A stretch of 15,680 bases of DNA from Candidatus Martarchaeota archaeon. Its GTDB lineage: Archaea; Micrarchaeota; Micrarchaeia; Norongarragalinales; UBA8480. Shown piece by piece: positions 1 through 8,627 of the stretch. The stretch covers positions 1 to 15,680 of the forward strand of contig JAMCXP010000008.1 of the NCBI GenBank assembly GCA_023474775.1, read 5' to 3'. Under the pieces are notes generated by a model, which saw only the letters and a program-made list of their open reading frames with translations, made no database searches and was not told the origin of the DNA. Within the stretch, counting starts at the first letter, position 1. Every line of letters starts with the position of its first letter. The position numbers and the translations under genes are program-made.

Positions 1-109
1 GATACCCATCCTCATCGTAAGTGTCAGGAACCACTATTTTGGTAACGCTTAACCTTCTCATCTCTTCAGGAGACAAAAAAGAAAAATCAATTTCCTTAAT
101 CTTGTTCAT
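1..109 (-). CDS. rpoA1: RNA polymerase subunit A' (RpoA1), N-terminal fragment
   Basis: This is the beginning of the largest RNA polymerase subunit half, A', which carries the catalytic Mg-binding aspartates further downstream, outside the window. The gene runs off the left edge. The visible 36 residues start MNKIKEIDFSFLSPEEMRR and continue with SVTKIVVPDTYDEDGY, the typical archaeal A' amino terminus (SPEE, SVTKI, DTYDEDGYP). Its ATG (107-109) overlaps the rpoB stop in an ATGA tetranucleotide, so translation is probably coupled. The order H-B-A' is the normal archaeal arrangement. The start is fixed by this overlap and by the family N-terminus. Confidence 0.93.
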   Translation of the reverse strand, partial: MNKIKEIDFSFLSPEEMRRLSVTKIVVPDTYDEDGY

Positions 110-3100
110 TTCAATCTTAACCTCGGAATAATTCCAATGCTTTTAATCTCATCAATCAAAAGCCTGAAAGAATAGTTAGTCTCTACCTCTCTTACATCGC
201 TTGAACCACAAAGAGGACAGTATCTTTTTCCCTTTACATAATCCTGAACCGCGAAACTGCCACAGTCATTGCATATTAACTCAATGCTTCTGTCAGAAGC
301 GTCCATCATCCTTTCCTTTATTATGCTTGCAGCTCCAAAGCCAACAAAACAGTCCTTCTCCATTGCTCCAAGCTTCAAACCTCCTTCTCTTGCCTTTCCT
401 TCTGTAGGCTGCCTGGTAAGCATTTGCACCGGACCCCTGCTTCTAACGTGAAGCTTGTCACTGCTTAAAAAGTGAAGCTTCTCAAAATAAACAACTCCGC
501 TGAAAATCTTTGCCTTGAAATTCCTCCCGGTTCTACCATCATAAAAAACCTCTTCTCCTGAATAATTAAAACCATTCTTTTTCAACGTTTCCTCGAAGAA
601 ATCCTGCTTTTGAGGCTGGAAGGGAGTGCCGTCTTTAATCATTCCATCAACGCAAGCGCTCTTTCCAGCAAGAGTTTCAAGAAGAAAAGCCGCAGCCATT
701 CTGGAGGGTATTGCAAGAGGGTTGATAATCAAATCTGGAATGATTCCCCTGCTGTTGAAGGGAAGATTCTCCTGATCTTCAAGCAAAGCGTTGATTCCCT
801 TCTGTCCTGCTCTGGTTGAAAGCTTGTCACCCACGTTAAGATTAGCGGTTGTCCTAACCTTAACCTGAACAAATCTGTTTCCTGTGTTTTTTTCTCCCAC
901 AACCACTCTATCCACAATACCTGACTCTCCGCTTCTGACAAGAAGAGAGTTTTCCCTTCTGCTTTCAGTTTCAACGTCCAAAACCGCGTTCTCCTTCAAA
1001 AACCTCGGAGGAGCAGTCTTTCCGACAAGAACGTCATTACCCTGAACTTGAACTTCAGTGTAAACAATTCCATTCTCGTCAAGCTTTGAGTAAGCCTCAG
1101 GCCCAAGATAATTCTGAACAAATTCAGGAGGCACTTCAAACCTGTCCTTCTGCCCGCCAGCATATTTTCTTTCTTCTGCAATATAATTCCTGAAAAAAGT
1201 GCTTCTGAACAAACCCCTTTGAACGCTTGCTTTATTTACAACCATACCGTCATCCATGTTGAAACCTTCATAGCATAAAATAGCCACTATCACATTCTGG
1301 CCCTGAGCCCTTCTCCATAACTGCATTTTATCGTAAACCCAAGTTGAAACGAGCGGCTTTTGAGGGTAGTGCAAAACATGCGCATTGGTATCCAACCTTA
1401 AATTAAAATTAGACTGATAAACACCTAAACTCTGATTCAAGTGCTTCAAAGCCATCAAAATCCTAGGAGATGAAATATACTCAATAAAAGGAAGAAGATT
1501 AGAATCAAGACTTAAAACAAAAGCAGGGTCAATTTCAAGATGAGTATGCTCGGAAGTCAAATCCTTCTCGTTCAAGGATATAAAAGCGTTTTCCTCCTCC
1601 TCTGCATCCAAATATTCTATAAAACCATTTGAAATCATTTCAGTCCAACTAAGCTTTTTCAACACTTCCTTTGACGGCGCCTTCCCTCCCTCAACAACAA
1701 AAACAGGCCTCAACAACCTTCCAGAATCAGAATTAATGAAAACCTCACTGCTCTTTTCAAAGAAAGCCATGCTGACCTCCTTGTTCAACTCACCCTTCCT
1801 TCTCTTATCTCTCAAAACTTTTACAAGCTTAGCTCCGTCCTCTGAAAACCCGGCGAACCTACCATTGATGAAAACGCTTACTTTATCCTGCTTTAAAGAA
1901 GTCAAACCCTTCAACGCCTGCTCAACCTCACCCTCATCCGTTCCAATGCTAACCGCCACTCCAAGACTTAAAGTCTTAACCAAACCCGCGTCAGGCCCTT
2001 CCGGACTCTCGTTGGGGTCAAACCTCCCGAAATGCGTTCCATTCAAATCCCTAACCTTATGGCTAGGGTGTTTTTTTGCAAGGCTTGAAACCACTTTTCT
2101 CATGGTACTGACTCTTGAAAGAAAGTTAGTGTTATCAAGAGGCTGGCAAACACCTGTCCTGCCGCCAACCCAATTGCCAGTTCCCATTGCTGATTTAATC
2201 TTATTGCTCATCAAATCAGGCCTTATCAAAGTGGAAAGAGACAATTTTCTTCCCCTAACATTACTCCTCTCAAGCTGGTAGGTTAAATCCTTCACAAGAA
2301 ACTGGAAAGAGTGCTTGAAAAGCTCTTCAAGCAAAACCCCGCTTACTTTTAATCTTTTATTTGAATAATGATCACGATCATCGCTTTTTCTCTTCTTGTA
2401 AGCAACTAAAATGGTTTTCTCCACCATCTTGCATAAGTAATAAGATTTAAGAATTCTTGAAGGCTCATCCACACCTATATGAGGGAAAAGATAATGATCA
2501 AGCAAAAGCTCGGCCCTTTTAATCTGATATTGCAATGGCTGTCCCGGAGCAACCCTCTTACCTATGATTTCAAGCGACTGCTCTCTTGAAAGCTTTTCAA
2601 AACCCTCCAAATTCAAAAGAATGTCATTTCTAATTATAAGCTCTTCAGAAAAAGAATTAATAATGCTCTTAACTTCAACCATTCCAAGCGCTTTCAACAC
2701 CAGAGTCAAATCAATCATCTTGCTGAAGCTCGGCATGCTCACACCCATCTTTCCCTCCTCGCTTCTGAAAACTGTGCACTTAGCCCTGAAGCCCGACCTT
2801 GTTGAAAAAACCTTGGCTTCAACACCATTCTTATCCTTATCCCTTGAAACCATAATTCTATTAGGCGCCAAATCTTCAACGCTTACAATCGCTTTTTCAA
2901 TTCCATTTATAATAAAATAACCGCCAGGATCTAGATAATCCTCTCCAAGCTCCTTCAACTCCTCGTTGGTCTTGCCATAAAGCCAACACAACTTGCTCTT
3001 GACCATTACAGGTAAGTCTCCAATGTAAACATCCTCAATTCTCTTCTCCACTCCATCAATAATCTTAACCATTTCAACCCAAACCTGGGCTGAATAAGTC

Positions 3101-3342
3101 AAATCTCTAAGTCTAGCCTCCATGGGATAAAGAGGGCTTCTTGAATTGTCAGCTTCAACAACATAAGGCTTTTCAACCCAAATCTTACCCAACTTGACAG
3201 TTAAACCTTCCACTTCAGGCTTTATTGCAAGCTGCTCATCTATTATTTTCTGCAGCTCCTGGTCGACAAACTTATTATAAGAATCTATGAACTGCTTTGA
3301 CAAAGAGTTCTCGTTCAAAAAAACATCAAGCACTTCAATCAT
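106..3342 (-). CDS. rpoB: DNA-directed RNA polymerase subunit B (RpoB), unsplit
   Basis: Second-largest subunit of archaeal RNA polymerase, forming one side of the active-site cleft. It has 1078 residues in one chain, slightly short for an unsplit archaeal B; many methanogens and other euryarchaea split it into B'' and B'. Visible landmarks in order: DRDHYSNKRL (322-331), the fork-loop region NESPEGP (444-450), DDGMVVNKAS (around 700), GDKLSTRAGQKG (around 870), RGPVQMLTRQPTEGKAREGG (969-988), and a C-terminal zinc ribbon with Cys1024, Cys1027, Cys1042 and Cys1045. Its start overlaps the rpoH stop by ATGA, and its stop overlaps the rpoA1 start in the same way. No frameshift or missing motif is visible. 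Confidence 0.98.
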   Translation of the reverse strand: MIEVLDVFLNENSLSKQFIDSYNKFVDQELQKIIDEQLAIKPEVEGLTVKLGKIWVEKPYVVEADNSRSPLYPMEARLRDLTYSAQVWVEMVKIIDGVEKRIEDVYIGDLPVMVKSKLCWLYGKTNEELKELGEDYLDPGGYFIINGIEKAIVSVEDLAPNRIMVSRDKDKNGVEAKVFSTRSGFRAKCTVFRSEEGKMGVSMPSFSKMIDLTLVLKALGMVEVKSIINSFSEELIIRNDILLNLEGFEKLSREQSLEIIGKRVAPGQPLQYQIKRAELLLDHYLFPHIGVDEPSRILKSYYLCKMVEKTILVAYKKRKSDDRDHYSNKRLKVSGVLLEELFKHSFQFLVKDLTYQLERSNVRGRKLSLSTLIRPDLMSNKIKSAMGTGNWVGGRTGVCQPLDNTNFLSRVSTMRKVVSSLAKKHPSHKVRDLNGTHFGRFDPNESPEGPDAGLVKTLSLGVAVSIGTDEGEVEQALKGLTSLKQDKVSVFINGRFAGFSEDGAKLVKVLRDKRRKGELNKEVSMAFFEKSSEVFINSDSGRLLRPVFVVEGGKAPSKEVLKKLSWTEMISNGFIEYLDAEEEENAFISLNEKDLTSEHTHLEIDPAFVLSLDSNLLPFIEYISSPRILMALKHLNQSLGVYQSNFNLRLDTNAHVLHYPQKPLVSTWVYDKMQLWRRAQGQNVIVAILCYEGFNMDDGMVVNKASVQRGLFRSTFFRNYIAEERKYAGGQKDRFEVPPEFVQNYLGPEAYSKLDENGIVYTEVQVQGNDVLVGKTAPPRFLKENAVLDVETESRRENSLLVRSGESGIVDRVVVGEKNTGNRFVQVKVRTTANLNVGDKLSTRAGQKGINALLEDQENLPFNSRGIIPDLIINPLAIPSRMAAAFLLETLAGKSACVDGMIKDGTPFQPQKQDFFEETLKKNGFNYSGEEVFYDGRTGRNFKAKIFSGVVYFEKLHFLSSDKLHVRSRGPVQMLTRQPTEGKAREGGLKLGAMEKDCFVGFGAASIIKERMMDASDRSIELICNDCGSFAVQDYVKGKRYCPLCGSSDVREVETNYSFRLLIDEIKSIGIIPRLRLK

Positions 3343-3575
3343 TCAACAATCAACCTGAAAAATTCCTCTTCTTTCCCAGTAACCTGGCTTTGCCTGTAAA
3401 ACTTTACCACCTGTCCCACACTAAAACTTAAATCCTTAATTCCGGGATCCTGCTTTCTTATAAGCGGAAGCTTGCTTTTCGTAATCCCTCTTTCAGACAG
3501 TTTTTTAAGATCCTCGTCAGAAGCGAGCTCCGCTCTTGGAACGAGGTAATGGACAGTGGAATGGGGGTTACTCAT
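3339..3575 (-). CDS. rpoH: RNA polymerase subunit H (RpoH / Rpb5 C-terminal domain)
   Basis: Small archaeal polymerase subunit equal to the C-terminal part of eukaryotic Rpb5, part of the lower jaw that contacts downstream DNA. The 78-residue product begins MSNPHSTVHYLVPRAELAS and has the family pattern HxLVP, LxxxGI(T)xSxLPxIxxxDP, a G-VVK strand, and a terminal FFRLIVE. The reading frame stays open 35 codons further upstream, but that extension is hydrophobic, unlike the family, and crosses the promoter, so the ATG at 3573-3575 is preferred. A partial ribosome-binding match, GTGAT, lies 8 nt before it. First gene of the H-B-A' operon; its stop overlaps the rpoB start. Confidence 0.95.
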   Translation of the reverse strand: MSNPHSTVHYLVPRAELASDEDLKKLSERGITKSKLPLIRKQDPGIKDLSFSVGQVVKFYRQSQVTGKEEEFFRLIVE

Positions 3576-3594
3576 TAGAAAAATCACGACTAAA

Positions 3595-3645
3595 CAAAGC
3601 AAAGCAAAACAATTTAATTTATAAACAAAAAAACATAAAAACCTT
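3595..3645 (-). promoter_or_regulatory. Candidate promoter of the rpoH-rpoB-rpoA1 operon
   Basis: The 101-bp gap between the 102-aa gene and rpoH holds two A/T-rich TATA-like elements read on the minus strand: TTTATAAAT (about 3618-3626) and AAAAGG followed by TTTTTATG (about 3634-3645, resembling BRE plus TATA). The first would put transcription start near 3593-3595, giving a leader of roughly 20 nt that includes the GTGAT motif. Which box is used cannot be decided by reading. Confidence 0.4.
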
Positions 3646-3676
3646 TTGATTGAATTAAAATCAAAAAAAATGAAAT

Positions 3677-3985
3677 TCAAGTGAAAATAGATCCGAAACC
3701 TTCTATTGCATTCTGCTCCTGCTCGTTTATTTTCTTCAAAATTCCCTCCTTCTCCACCCCACCTACTTCAATTCCGTTTATTTCCAACAGCTTTTTCGAG
3801 AGTTTAATCCCGATTTCCCCATCGGTTTTAAAATAAACATAAGAGCCTTCCTTCTCGTTTATAGAACCGCCATCCTTTAAAGTGTAGCCCACCCTGGCAA
3901 AAGAATTATCCGCATAAGGGTCTGAAGTTAAAACCCTGTTTAAATCCTTAAATTTGCTTTTTTCAAAATAAAACAAAAAATCCAT
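3677..3985 (-). CDS. Conserved-looking hypothetical protein, 102 aa
   Basis: I do not recognise this protein. It is small, soluble and charged, with no membrane segment or cysteine. The middle contains RVGYTLKDGGSI then EGSYVYFKTDG, suggesting short beta strands. The second half is a lysine/glutamate-rich helix (KEGILKKINEQEQNAIEG) ending GFGSIFT. It lies directly behind the glycosyltransferase stop and has a near-perfect archaeal ribosome-binding site, AAGGTGAT (3993-4000), 7 nt before the ATG; the site shares one base with the preceding stop codon. The gene is therefore very likely translated and co-transcribed with the glycosyltransferase. Operon position does not by itself give a function, since the upstream protein is a generic sugar transferase. 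Confidence 0.8.
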   Translation of the reverse strand: MDFLFYFEKSKFKDLNRVLTSDPYADNSFARVGYTLKDGGSINEKEGSYVYFKTDGEIGIKLSKKLLEINGIEVGGVEKEGILKKINEQEQNAIEGFGSIFT

Positions 3986-3992
3986 TTATCTT

Positions 3993-4000
3993 ATCACCTT
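3993..4000 (-). promoter_or_regulatory. Ribosome-binding site AAGGTGAT of the 102-aa gene
   Basis: AAGGTGAT is complementary to the conserved 3' end of archaeal 16S rRNA (ATCACCTCC). It sits 7 nt before the ATG at 3983-3985 and overlaps the last base of the upstream stop codon, which confirms the start and indicates coupled expression. Confidence 0.8.
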
Positions 4001-5139
4001 TAAATCCCCTTGTACATCATTTCATACCCTTTGGCGGTATTGTCCCAATTGAAAACCTTTTCAGTCTTCCTTCTTCCATTTAAACCCAATTGTTTCTTTT
4101 TCTTTTCATCGCTTAAAATGGTTTCGATTTCATCTCTTAATTGAGCGACATTTTTAGGCTCGAATAAAAGCCCGTTTTTACCATCTATAATCTCCTGTAT
4201 TCCTCCAACCCTACTTCCAATGACCGGCTTTCCACTAGCCATCGCCTCAACCAAAACCATTCCAAAAGGCTCGTAAAGAGAGGGAAGAACAAAAACATCG
4301 CTCATAGCGTAAAGCTCGTTCATCCTTTTTTCAATCCCAGCGCTCCAAATCACCCTGGCTTTTCTCTGCAACCCCCTCTTCTCGATTAATCTTTTAAGAT
4401 TTTTTTCTTCAGGCCCGTGCCCGAAAATAATAAGATTGGAATCATCATTCAAATCATCAAAAGCTTTCACAAGCTGGTCCAAACCTTTCTGCTTCACCAG
4501 CCTCGCCACGCTTAAAATAATTTTTCCTTTGATGTGAAGCTCTTTTTTCAGCTTTTCCCCCTTAATTTCAGTATTGAAAAAATTCAAATCAACGCCGTTA
4601 TAAATAACTCTGCTTTTATGCCACATTTTTCTCGGAACGGTTGTTTCAAGGGTGTTCCTGCTCACAGCCGCTATCCTGTCGCACTCACGCATTATTCTCA
4701 CTCCAATCAAGTCATCATAAGCCTTGCCAAGAAGATTGGTCATAAAATCAATTCCACTCACCCTTGCATTGTGAAGAGTCAACCCGAAATTAACATTATA
4801 CTCCTTTCTAAGGTTTTTAAAATCAAGAAAAGAGTAAAAAAAACGATTGTGAATATGAATAACATCAGTCTTAGCAGCCTCCTCTTTAATATCTCGCAAA
4901 AGAAACGGAGGGACTGGAACAGGAGGCGGCAGCGGATAGGGAAGGCTTTTCAAAACCCAGCCCTCGCTTCTTATAACCCTCACCCCTTCAACCACCTCCT
5001 CCCTTGCAGTGCCAGGAAGCCTTGAAGTCAAAACAGTTACCTCGTGTTTTTTAGCAAGCCTCCTGCTAACTTCGAAAACGTGCTTTTCAGTCCCGCCAGA
5101 ATAAGGAGGGTAGAAAAGGTTCAACATCAAGAAACGCAT
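4000..5139 (-). CDS. Glycosyltransferase, GT-B fold, family 4-like
   Basis: A retaining sugar transferase that would move an activated sugar to a lipid, glycan or protein acceptor on the cytoplasmic face of the membrane; donor and acceptor cannot be read from sequence. The 379 residues show the N-terminal glycine loop YPPYSGGTEKHV (10-21), a proline-rich linker PLPPPVPVPPF (about 69-79), IHIHNRFF (94-101), YNGVD, SVARLVKQKGLD opening the C-terminal Rossmann domain, FGHGPE, and the EX7E catalytic motif E290-PFGMVLV-E298 followed by GKPVIGSRVGGIQEII. Length is normal for the family. First gene of a two-gene unit with the 102-aa protein. No ribosome-binding site precedes the ATG, but TTTTTTAT lies centred about 27 nt upstream, as for a leaderless message. 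Confidence 0.93.
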   Translation of the reverse strand: MRFLMLNLFYPPYSGGTEKHVFEVSRRLAKKHEVTVLTSRLPGTAREEVVEGVRVIRSEGWVLKSLPYPLPPPVPVPPFLLRDIKEEAAKTDVIHIHNRFFYSFLDFKNLRKEYNVNFGLTLHNARVSGIDFMTNLLGKAYDDLIGVRIMRECDRIAAVSRNTLETTVPRKMWHKSRVIYNGVDLNFFNTEIKGEKLKKELHIKGKIILSVARLVKQKGLDQLVKAFDDLNDDSNLIIFGHGPEEKNLKRLIEKRGLQRKARVIWSAGIEKRMNELYAMSDVFVLPSLYEPFGMVLVEAMASGKPVIGSRVGGIQEIIDGKNGLLFEPKNVAQLRDEIETILSDEKKKKQLGLNGRRKTEKVFNWDNTAKGYEMMYKGI

Positions 5140-5405
5140 GATAGAAGAGAATGAATGAAAAAAATAAAAAACCCCACCCTAAAAAAACAAATTCAATAAG
5201 GCAGGCATTAAAAATACTTAACTGAAACATCATTGAAAAAACCTACAAACGCATAAGCAAATTCTTAGAAATAATAACCTCAAAGAAGCGAGCGGCATGA
5301 AAAAAAACAAAAGAACCAAAGAAAAAATATACTTTTGAATACTAAAAGAATTAAGATACTGCAATAACCAAACAAATAAAAATCCAAAAAACAATTAATC
5401 TAAAA
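5140..5405. promoter_or_regulatory. Divergent intergenic region between glycosyltransferase and methyltransferase
   Basis: A 266-bp A/T-rich gap with no convincing reading frame or RNA gene. On the minus strand a TTTTTTATTTTT stretch (about 5160-5171) is at leaderless distance from the glycosyltransferase ATG, and a second box AGTATTTTTAA lies near 5207-5217. On the plus strand GAAAAAATATA (5321-5331) could serve the methyltransferase with a leader of about 50 nt; AAATAAAAAT (about 5373-5382) would fit a leaderless start. The centre (about 5220-5310) shows nothing recognisable. Confidence 0.4.
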
Positions 5406-6065
5406 ATGCCATCATACTATAAGCTCGTAAACGGAACAATAGAAATCGACGGTGTCAGAATGCACCAGACCAAAAACAAAAACCCCTGGAAGGACTCTGA
5501 AGACAAGGTGAAAGAACTGAACCCTACAAAAAACTCCAAAGTATTAGACATTTGCACCGGCTTAGGGTACACCGCAATAATAGAAGCAAACAAAGGATGT
5601 TTCGTAACAACAATAGAAAAGGATGAAAACGTTCTTCAGATAATGAAAGAAAATCCTAAATCAAAAAAACTATTCGAAAATCAATTGATAAAAATAATCA
5701 ACGCAGACGCTTTTCAAGAAATAAGAAAAATGAAAGGTGATTCCTTCGGATTCATAATGCATGACCCTCCGAGGTTTTCATTCGCAGGAGAGTTATATTC
5801 CCTTGAATTCTACAAACAACTGTTCAGGGTTTTGAAGAAAAACGGAAGGCTTTTCCACTATTTAGGTAACCCAAAAGGAAACGCGCTCAAAAAAGGAGTG
5901 AAAAGAAGATTGGAAGAAGCGGGTTTTGTAAAAATTAAATGGGTTGAAGACTGCAAAGGATTTCTAGCCTCCAAAAATTATGACGCACACAACAAAGAAG
6001 AAAACAAACTCAAAAATATCATTTCATACTCTAACCTAGATATTTGGGAAGACAAAAAAAAGTAG
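5406..6065 (+). CDS. Predicted archaeal SAM-dependent methyltransferase (COG2521-like)
   Basis: A class I methyltransferase that would use S-adenosylmethionine; its substrate is unknown. The 219 residues match the archaeal COG2521 pattern as I know it: an N-terminal YYKLVNGTIEIDGVRMHQTKN, the SAM loop VLDICTGLGYTAI (46-58), an acidic strand end TTIEKDEN (68-75), the motif IV region HDPPRFS (119-125) followed by AGELYSLEFYKQLFRVL, and GRLFHYLGNP (147-156). The DPPR tetrapeptide resembles the NPPY/DPPY type used for methylation at nitrogen, but that is only suggestive. The N-terminal match to the family supports the ATG. The gene stands alone on the plus strand and converges on hypF with 54 bp between stop codons. 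Confidence 0.85.
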   Translation: MPSYYKLVNGTIEIDGVRMHQTKNKNPWKDSEDKVKELNPTKNSKVLDICTGLGYTAIIEANKGCFVTTIEKDENVLQIMKENPKSKKLFENQLIKIINADAFQEIRKMKGDSFGFIMHDPPRFSFAGELYSLEFYKQLFRVLKKNGRLFHYLGNPKGNALKKGVKRRLEEAGFVKIKWVEDCKGFLASKNYDAHNKEENKLKNIISYSNLDIWEDKKK

Positions 6066-6119
6066 AATATGGAAAGGATATTAAAAAGCAATGAAAAAGG
6101 AACAGATAAATTCACGGGC

Positions 6120-8282
6120 TCAAATCTTTTTACAATGATTGTAATACAACTGGCCGAAACTCAGGCCACCGTCACCGCACGGCAAAAGTTTTTGAGTGAA
6201 AACCTTTATCTTATTTTTTTCAAGAGTTTCTCTCAATACTTTTACAATTATTTGATTGTACATAACACCCCCACTCAGGCAAACCGAGTCAAATCCCGTC
6301 GAATCACAAGCCTCGACTGCAATTTCACCCAAACCGCGAGCAATGTAATCGTGAATTTTTCCAGCAAAACGCTTGTCAAAACTCAACTCAGAAAATAAGC
6401 CGCTTATCAAAAGGTTGTTTTTCTCAATCAAAGGATTTGTTTTAATGCTTTTATCAGCGAAAGCCTCAAGCTGCATTGCAGGCTCGCCGTCATAGGTCAT
6501 TTCATTGCAAACGTTGCAGGCGAAGCTCGCAGCGTCCAAAACCCTTCCGCACGATGTTGAGTTCATCGTGTTTATGTTTTTGTTCATCATCTCCTCAAGT
6601 AGATCAACATTCACTTTTCTTTTTTCGAAAAAACGCTCGCACTCTTCTAATGAAAGGTTTTTTCTTAGTATTGAAAAAAGGATTCTTTCAGGCTTTCTCA
6701 CTGCCTCATCCACTCCGATAAGCTTGAACTCTTCAATGTGACCGAAGCGTTTTCCATCTGAAGTTAAAACCTCTCCACCCCAAGCACTTCCATCTATTCC
6801 ATAGCCAAAACCATCGCAGACAACTCCGACAGCCTCCTTAAGATGATTTTCTCCCATGCACGAGTAAAGATGCGCAAAATGATGCTGGACTTTAACTGAA
6901 TTAGCAGTTAAAGATTCAGCAAATCTTGTAGTCTGAAAGCCAGGGTGCAAATCGCATGAAATGTTTTTTGTTTTTATTTTGAAAAAATCTGAAAAACTCC
7001 AAAAGCTTTTCTTGAACCTTGAAAAACTTTCATGGTTGCTTAAATCCCCGAAATATTGTGAAACGTAAACCTTTCTCTTTCTGGAGATTGCAAAATTCGA
7101 GTTCAACTCACCTCCCAAAGCTATTCCCTCGCCAAAATCAAAATTTAATGGTTGAGGGGCAAATCCTCTTGAATATCTTATAATTGAATCTTTTTTCAAT
7201 ATCGAATCATCGCAACCATTTACTATTTCGCGGTCGTGCAGAAGGAAAAAATCAACAACTCCTTTAAGCTTTTCAAACGCTTCTTCATTTCGTGTTATTA
7301 TAGGTTCTCCTGAGAGATTGCCACTTGTCATCACAAGAAAATCAAGATTTGAATAGTAAAAAAGAAGATGATGAATCGGAGCGTATGGAAGCATTATGCC
7401 TATAGAGTCAAGCTTTGGATTCAATTCACTTGGCAATATATTTTTAGACGTAAGTAGAACAATTGGCTTAACGTTTGATTTTAAAACTTTTTTCTCATCT
7501 TCACCTACAAAGCAGGCTTCCTCAGCTTTTTCAACGCTTTTAGCCATGACCGCGAAAGGCTTTGTAATCCTGGCTTTCAATTTTCTTAGTTTTTTCAAAG
7601 CTGAAACATCAAGAGCGTTGCACGAGATATGAAAACCACCTATTCCTTTCACTGCTACAAGCTTTCCTTTTTTCAACAAAGTTCCAACAACAGTCCAATC
7701 CGTTACTTTTCTTAGTTTAGAATCCAACAACACGTATTTAGGCCCGCACTCGTTGCAGGAGATAGGTTGCGCATGAAATCTTCTAGAATAAGCATCACTA
7801 AACTCTTCTCGGCAGGCAGGGCACATTTCAAAGCTTTTCATTGAGGTGTTACTGCGATCGTAAGGCAGTTTTTCAACAACAGTAAATCTTGGGCCACAGT
7901 CAGTGCAGTTTATGAAAGGGTGAAGAAACCGCCTGTTGGTGAAATCAAACAACTCATTTAAACAAGACTCGCATATTCCAACATCCGGACTCACGCTTCC
8001 AATTTCAGCCGTATTGGCTGAAGGTTGAATTGAAAATTCTCTCCACTGCCCTTTGATTTTTTTAATCTTAATCTCGTCAATCCTCGCTATAGAAGGGAGG
8101 CTTTTCCTGATTTCATTTAAAAAAGATTTTAATTTTTTTTCATTGCAGTCACACTTCACCACTGCTCCGAAGCCAGTATTCTTGACAAATCCGTAAACAC
8201 CTATTTTAAGCGCGGTTTTGTAAACAAAAGGTCTGAAACCCACTCCCTGCACAATACCTCGAAATTCTATTTGAAAGCCCAT
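6120..8282 (-). CDS. hypF: Carbamoyltransferase HypF
   Basis: HypF converts carbamoyl phosphate and ATP to a carbamoyl-adenylate and transfers the carbamoyl group to the C-terminal cysteine of HypE, the source of the cyanide ligands of NiFe hydrogenase. All domains are present in 720 residues: acylphosphatase (1-90; RGIVQGVGFRPF with Arg17, and Asn35), the double zinc region with exact CX2CX18CX2CX24CX2CX18CX2C spacing (Cys104, 107, 126, 129, 154, 157, 176, 179), a YrdC-like domain (about 200-380; KGIGGFHISCNA, TSGNLSGEPI), and a Kae1-like domain (about 390-720; VQHHFAH, CDGFGYG, CLSGGVMYNQ, CGDGG). Length is normal. It diverges from hypC. A TTTTTTAAATTTTTA box centred about 26 nt before the ATG suggests a leaderless transcript. 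Confidence 0.97.
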   Translation of the reverse strand: MGFQIEFRGIVQGVGFRPFVYKTALKIGVYGFVKNTGFGAVVKCDCNEKKLKSFLNEIRKSLPSIARIDEIKIKKIKGQWREFSIQPSANTAEIGSVSPDVGICESCLNELFDFTNRRFLHPFINCTDCGPRFTVVEKLPYDRSNTSMKSFEMCPACREEFSDAYSRRFHAQPISCNECGPKYVLLDSKLRKVTDWTVVGTLLKKGKLVAVKGIGGFHISCNALDVSALKKLRKLKARITKPFAVMAKSVEKAEEACFVGEDEKKVLKSNVKPIVLLTSKNILPSELNPKLDSIGIMLPYAPIHHLLFYYSNLDFLVMTSGNLSGEPIITRNEEAFEKLKGVVDFFLLHDREIVNGCDDSILKKDSIIRYSRGFAPQPLNFDFGEGIALGGELNSNFAISRKRKVYVSQYFGDLSNHESFSRFKKSFWSFSDFFKIKTKNISCDLHPGFQTTRFAESLTANSVKVQHHFAHLYSCMGENHLKEAVGVVCDGFGYGIDGSAWGGEVLTSDGKRFGHIEEFKLIGVDEAVRKPERILFSILRKNLSLEECERFFEKRKVNVDLLEEMMNKNINTMNSTSCGRVLDAASFACNVCNEMTYDGEPAMQLEAFADKSIKTNPLIEKNNLLISGLFSELSFDKRFAGKIHDYIARGLGEIAVEACDSTGFDSVCLSGGVMYNQIIVKVLRETLEKNKIKVFTQKLLPCGDGGLSFGQLYYNHCKKI

Positions 8283-8407
8283 CCATTCAAATACACTGTA
8301 AAAATTTAAAAAACTTTAGAAAAAACAACACAAACAGTAAAGTAAAAATTTAAAACACTCAAAAACTGCAAAAAAGATTAAAAAGCAATCCATACAACAA
8401 ATAACAA
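8283..8407. promoter_or_regulatory. Divergent promoter region hypF / hypC
   Basis: The 125-bp gap is almost entirely A/T. Minus strand: TTTTTTAAATTTTTA (about 8300-8314) is centred roughly 26 nt before the hypF ATG. Plus strand: AAAAAGATTAAAAAG (about 8371-8384) lies near -26 of the hypC ATG, and AAAATTTAAAA (about 8345-8354) is an alternative box. The arrangement would allow hypF and hypCD to be controlled together. No clear inverted repeat for a repressor is visible. Confidence 0.45.
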
Positions 8408-8620
8408 ATGTGCCTTGCAATACCTGGTAGAATAGTTGAAATCAAAGGAAATGAAGCTCTTGTTGACTTTGAAGGATTTAAAAAAAAAGTCAGAATCGAT
8501 TTTGTCAAAGTAAAAAAAAATGATTATGTAATAGTGCATACCGGCTTTGCTATAGAAAAGGTAAACAAGAAAAACGCGGATTTCACCATCAGAAACTGGA
8601 GGAAAATAAGCAAGAGTTGA
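8408..8620 (+). CDS. hypC: Hydrogenase maturation chaperone HypC
   Basis: HypC binds HypD, helps assemble the Fe(CN)2CO unit and delivers it to the large subunit of NiFe hydrogenase. The 70-residue product starts MCLAIPGRIVEI; Cys2, exposed after removal of the initiator methionine, is the known iron-ligand residue of the family. It then has the usual small beta-barrel pattern ALVDFEGFKKKVRIDFVKVKKNDYVIVHTGFAIEKV. The C-terminus is short compared with many HypC proteins, which have a longer acidic helix. The start is certain because MC must be N-terminal. hypD follows 7 nt after the stop. Confidence 0.96.
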   Translation: MCLAIPGRIVEIKGNEALVDFEGFKKKVRIDFVKVKKNDYVIVHTGFAIEKVNKKNADFTIRNWRKISKS

Positions 8621-8627
8621 AATAAAA

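Noticed and set aside
1736..2281. A 181-residue plus-strand reading frame within rpoB.
   Set aside because: It is the antisense shadow of a conserved rpoB segment including NESPEGP.
3576..3680. Longer rpoH product with 35 additional N-terminal residues.
   Set aside because: The extension is hydrophobic, absent from the family and covers the promoter region.
6069..6398. A 109-residue plus-strand frame just after the methyltransferase.
   Set aside because: Most of it is antisense to the conserved HypF C-terminus (CGDGG, CLSGGV), and it has no ribosome-binding site.
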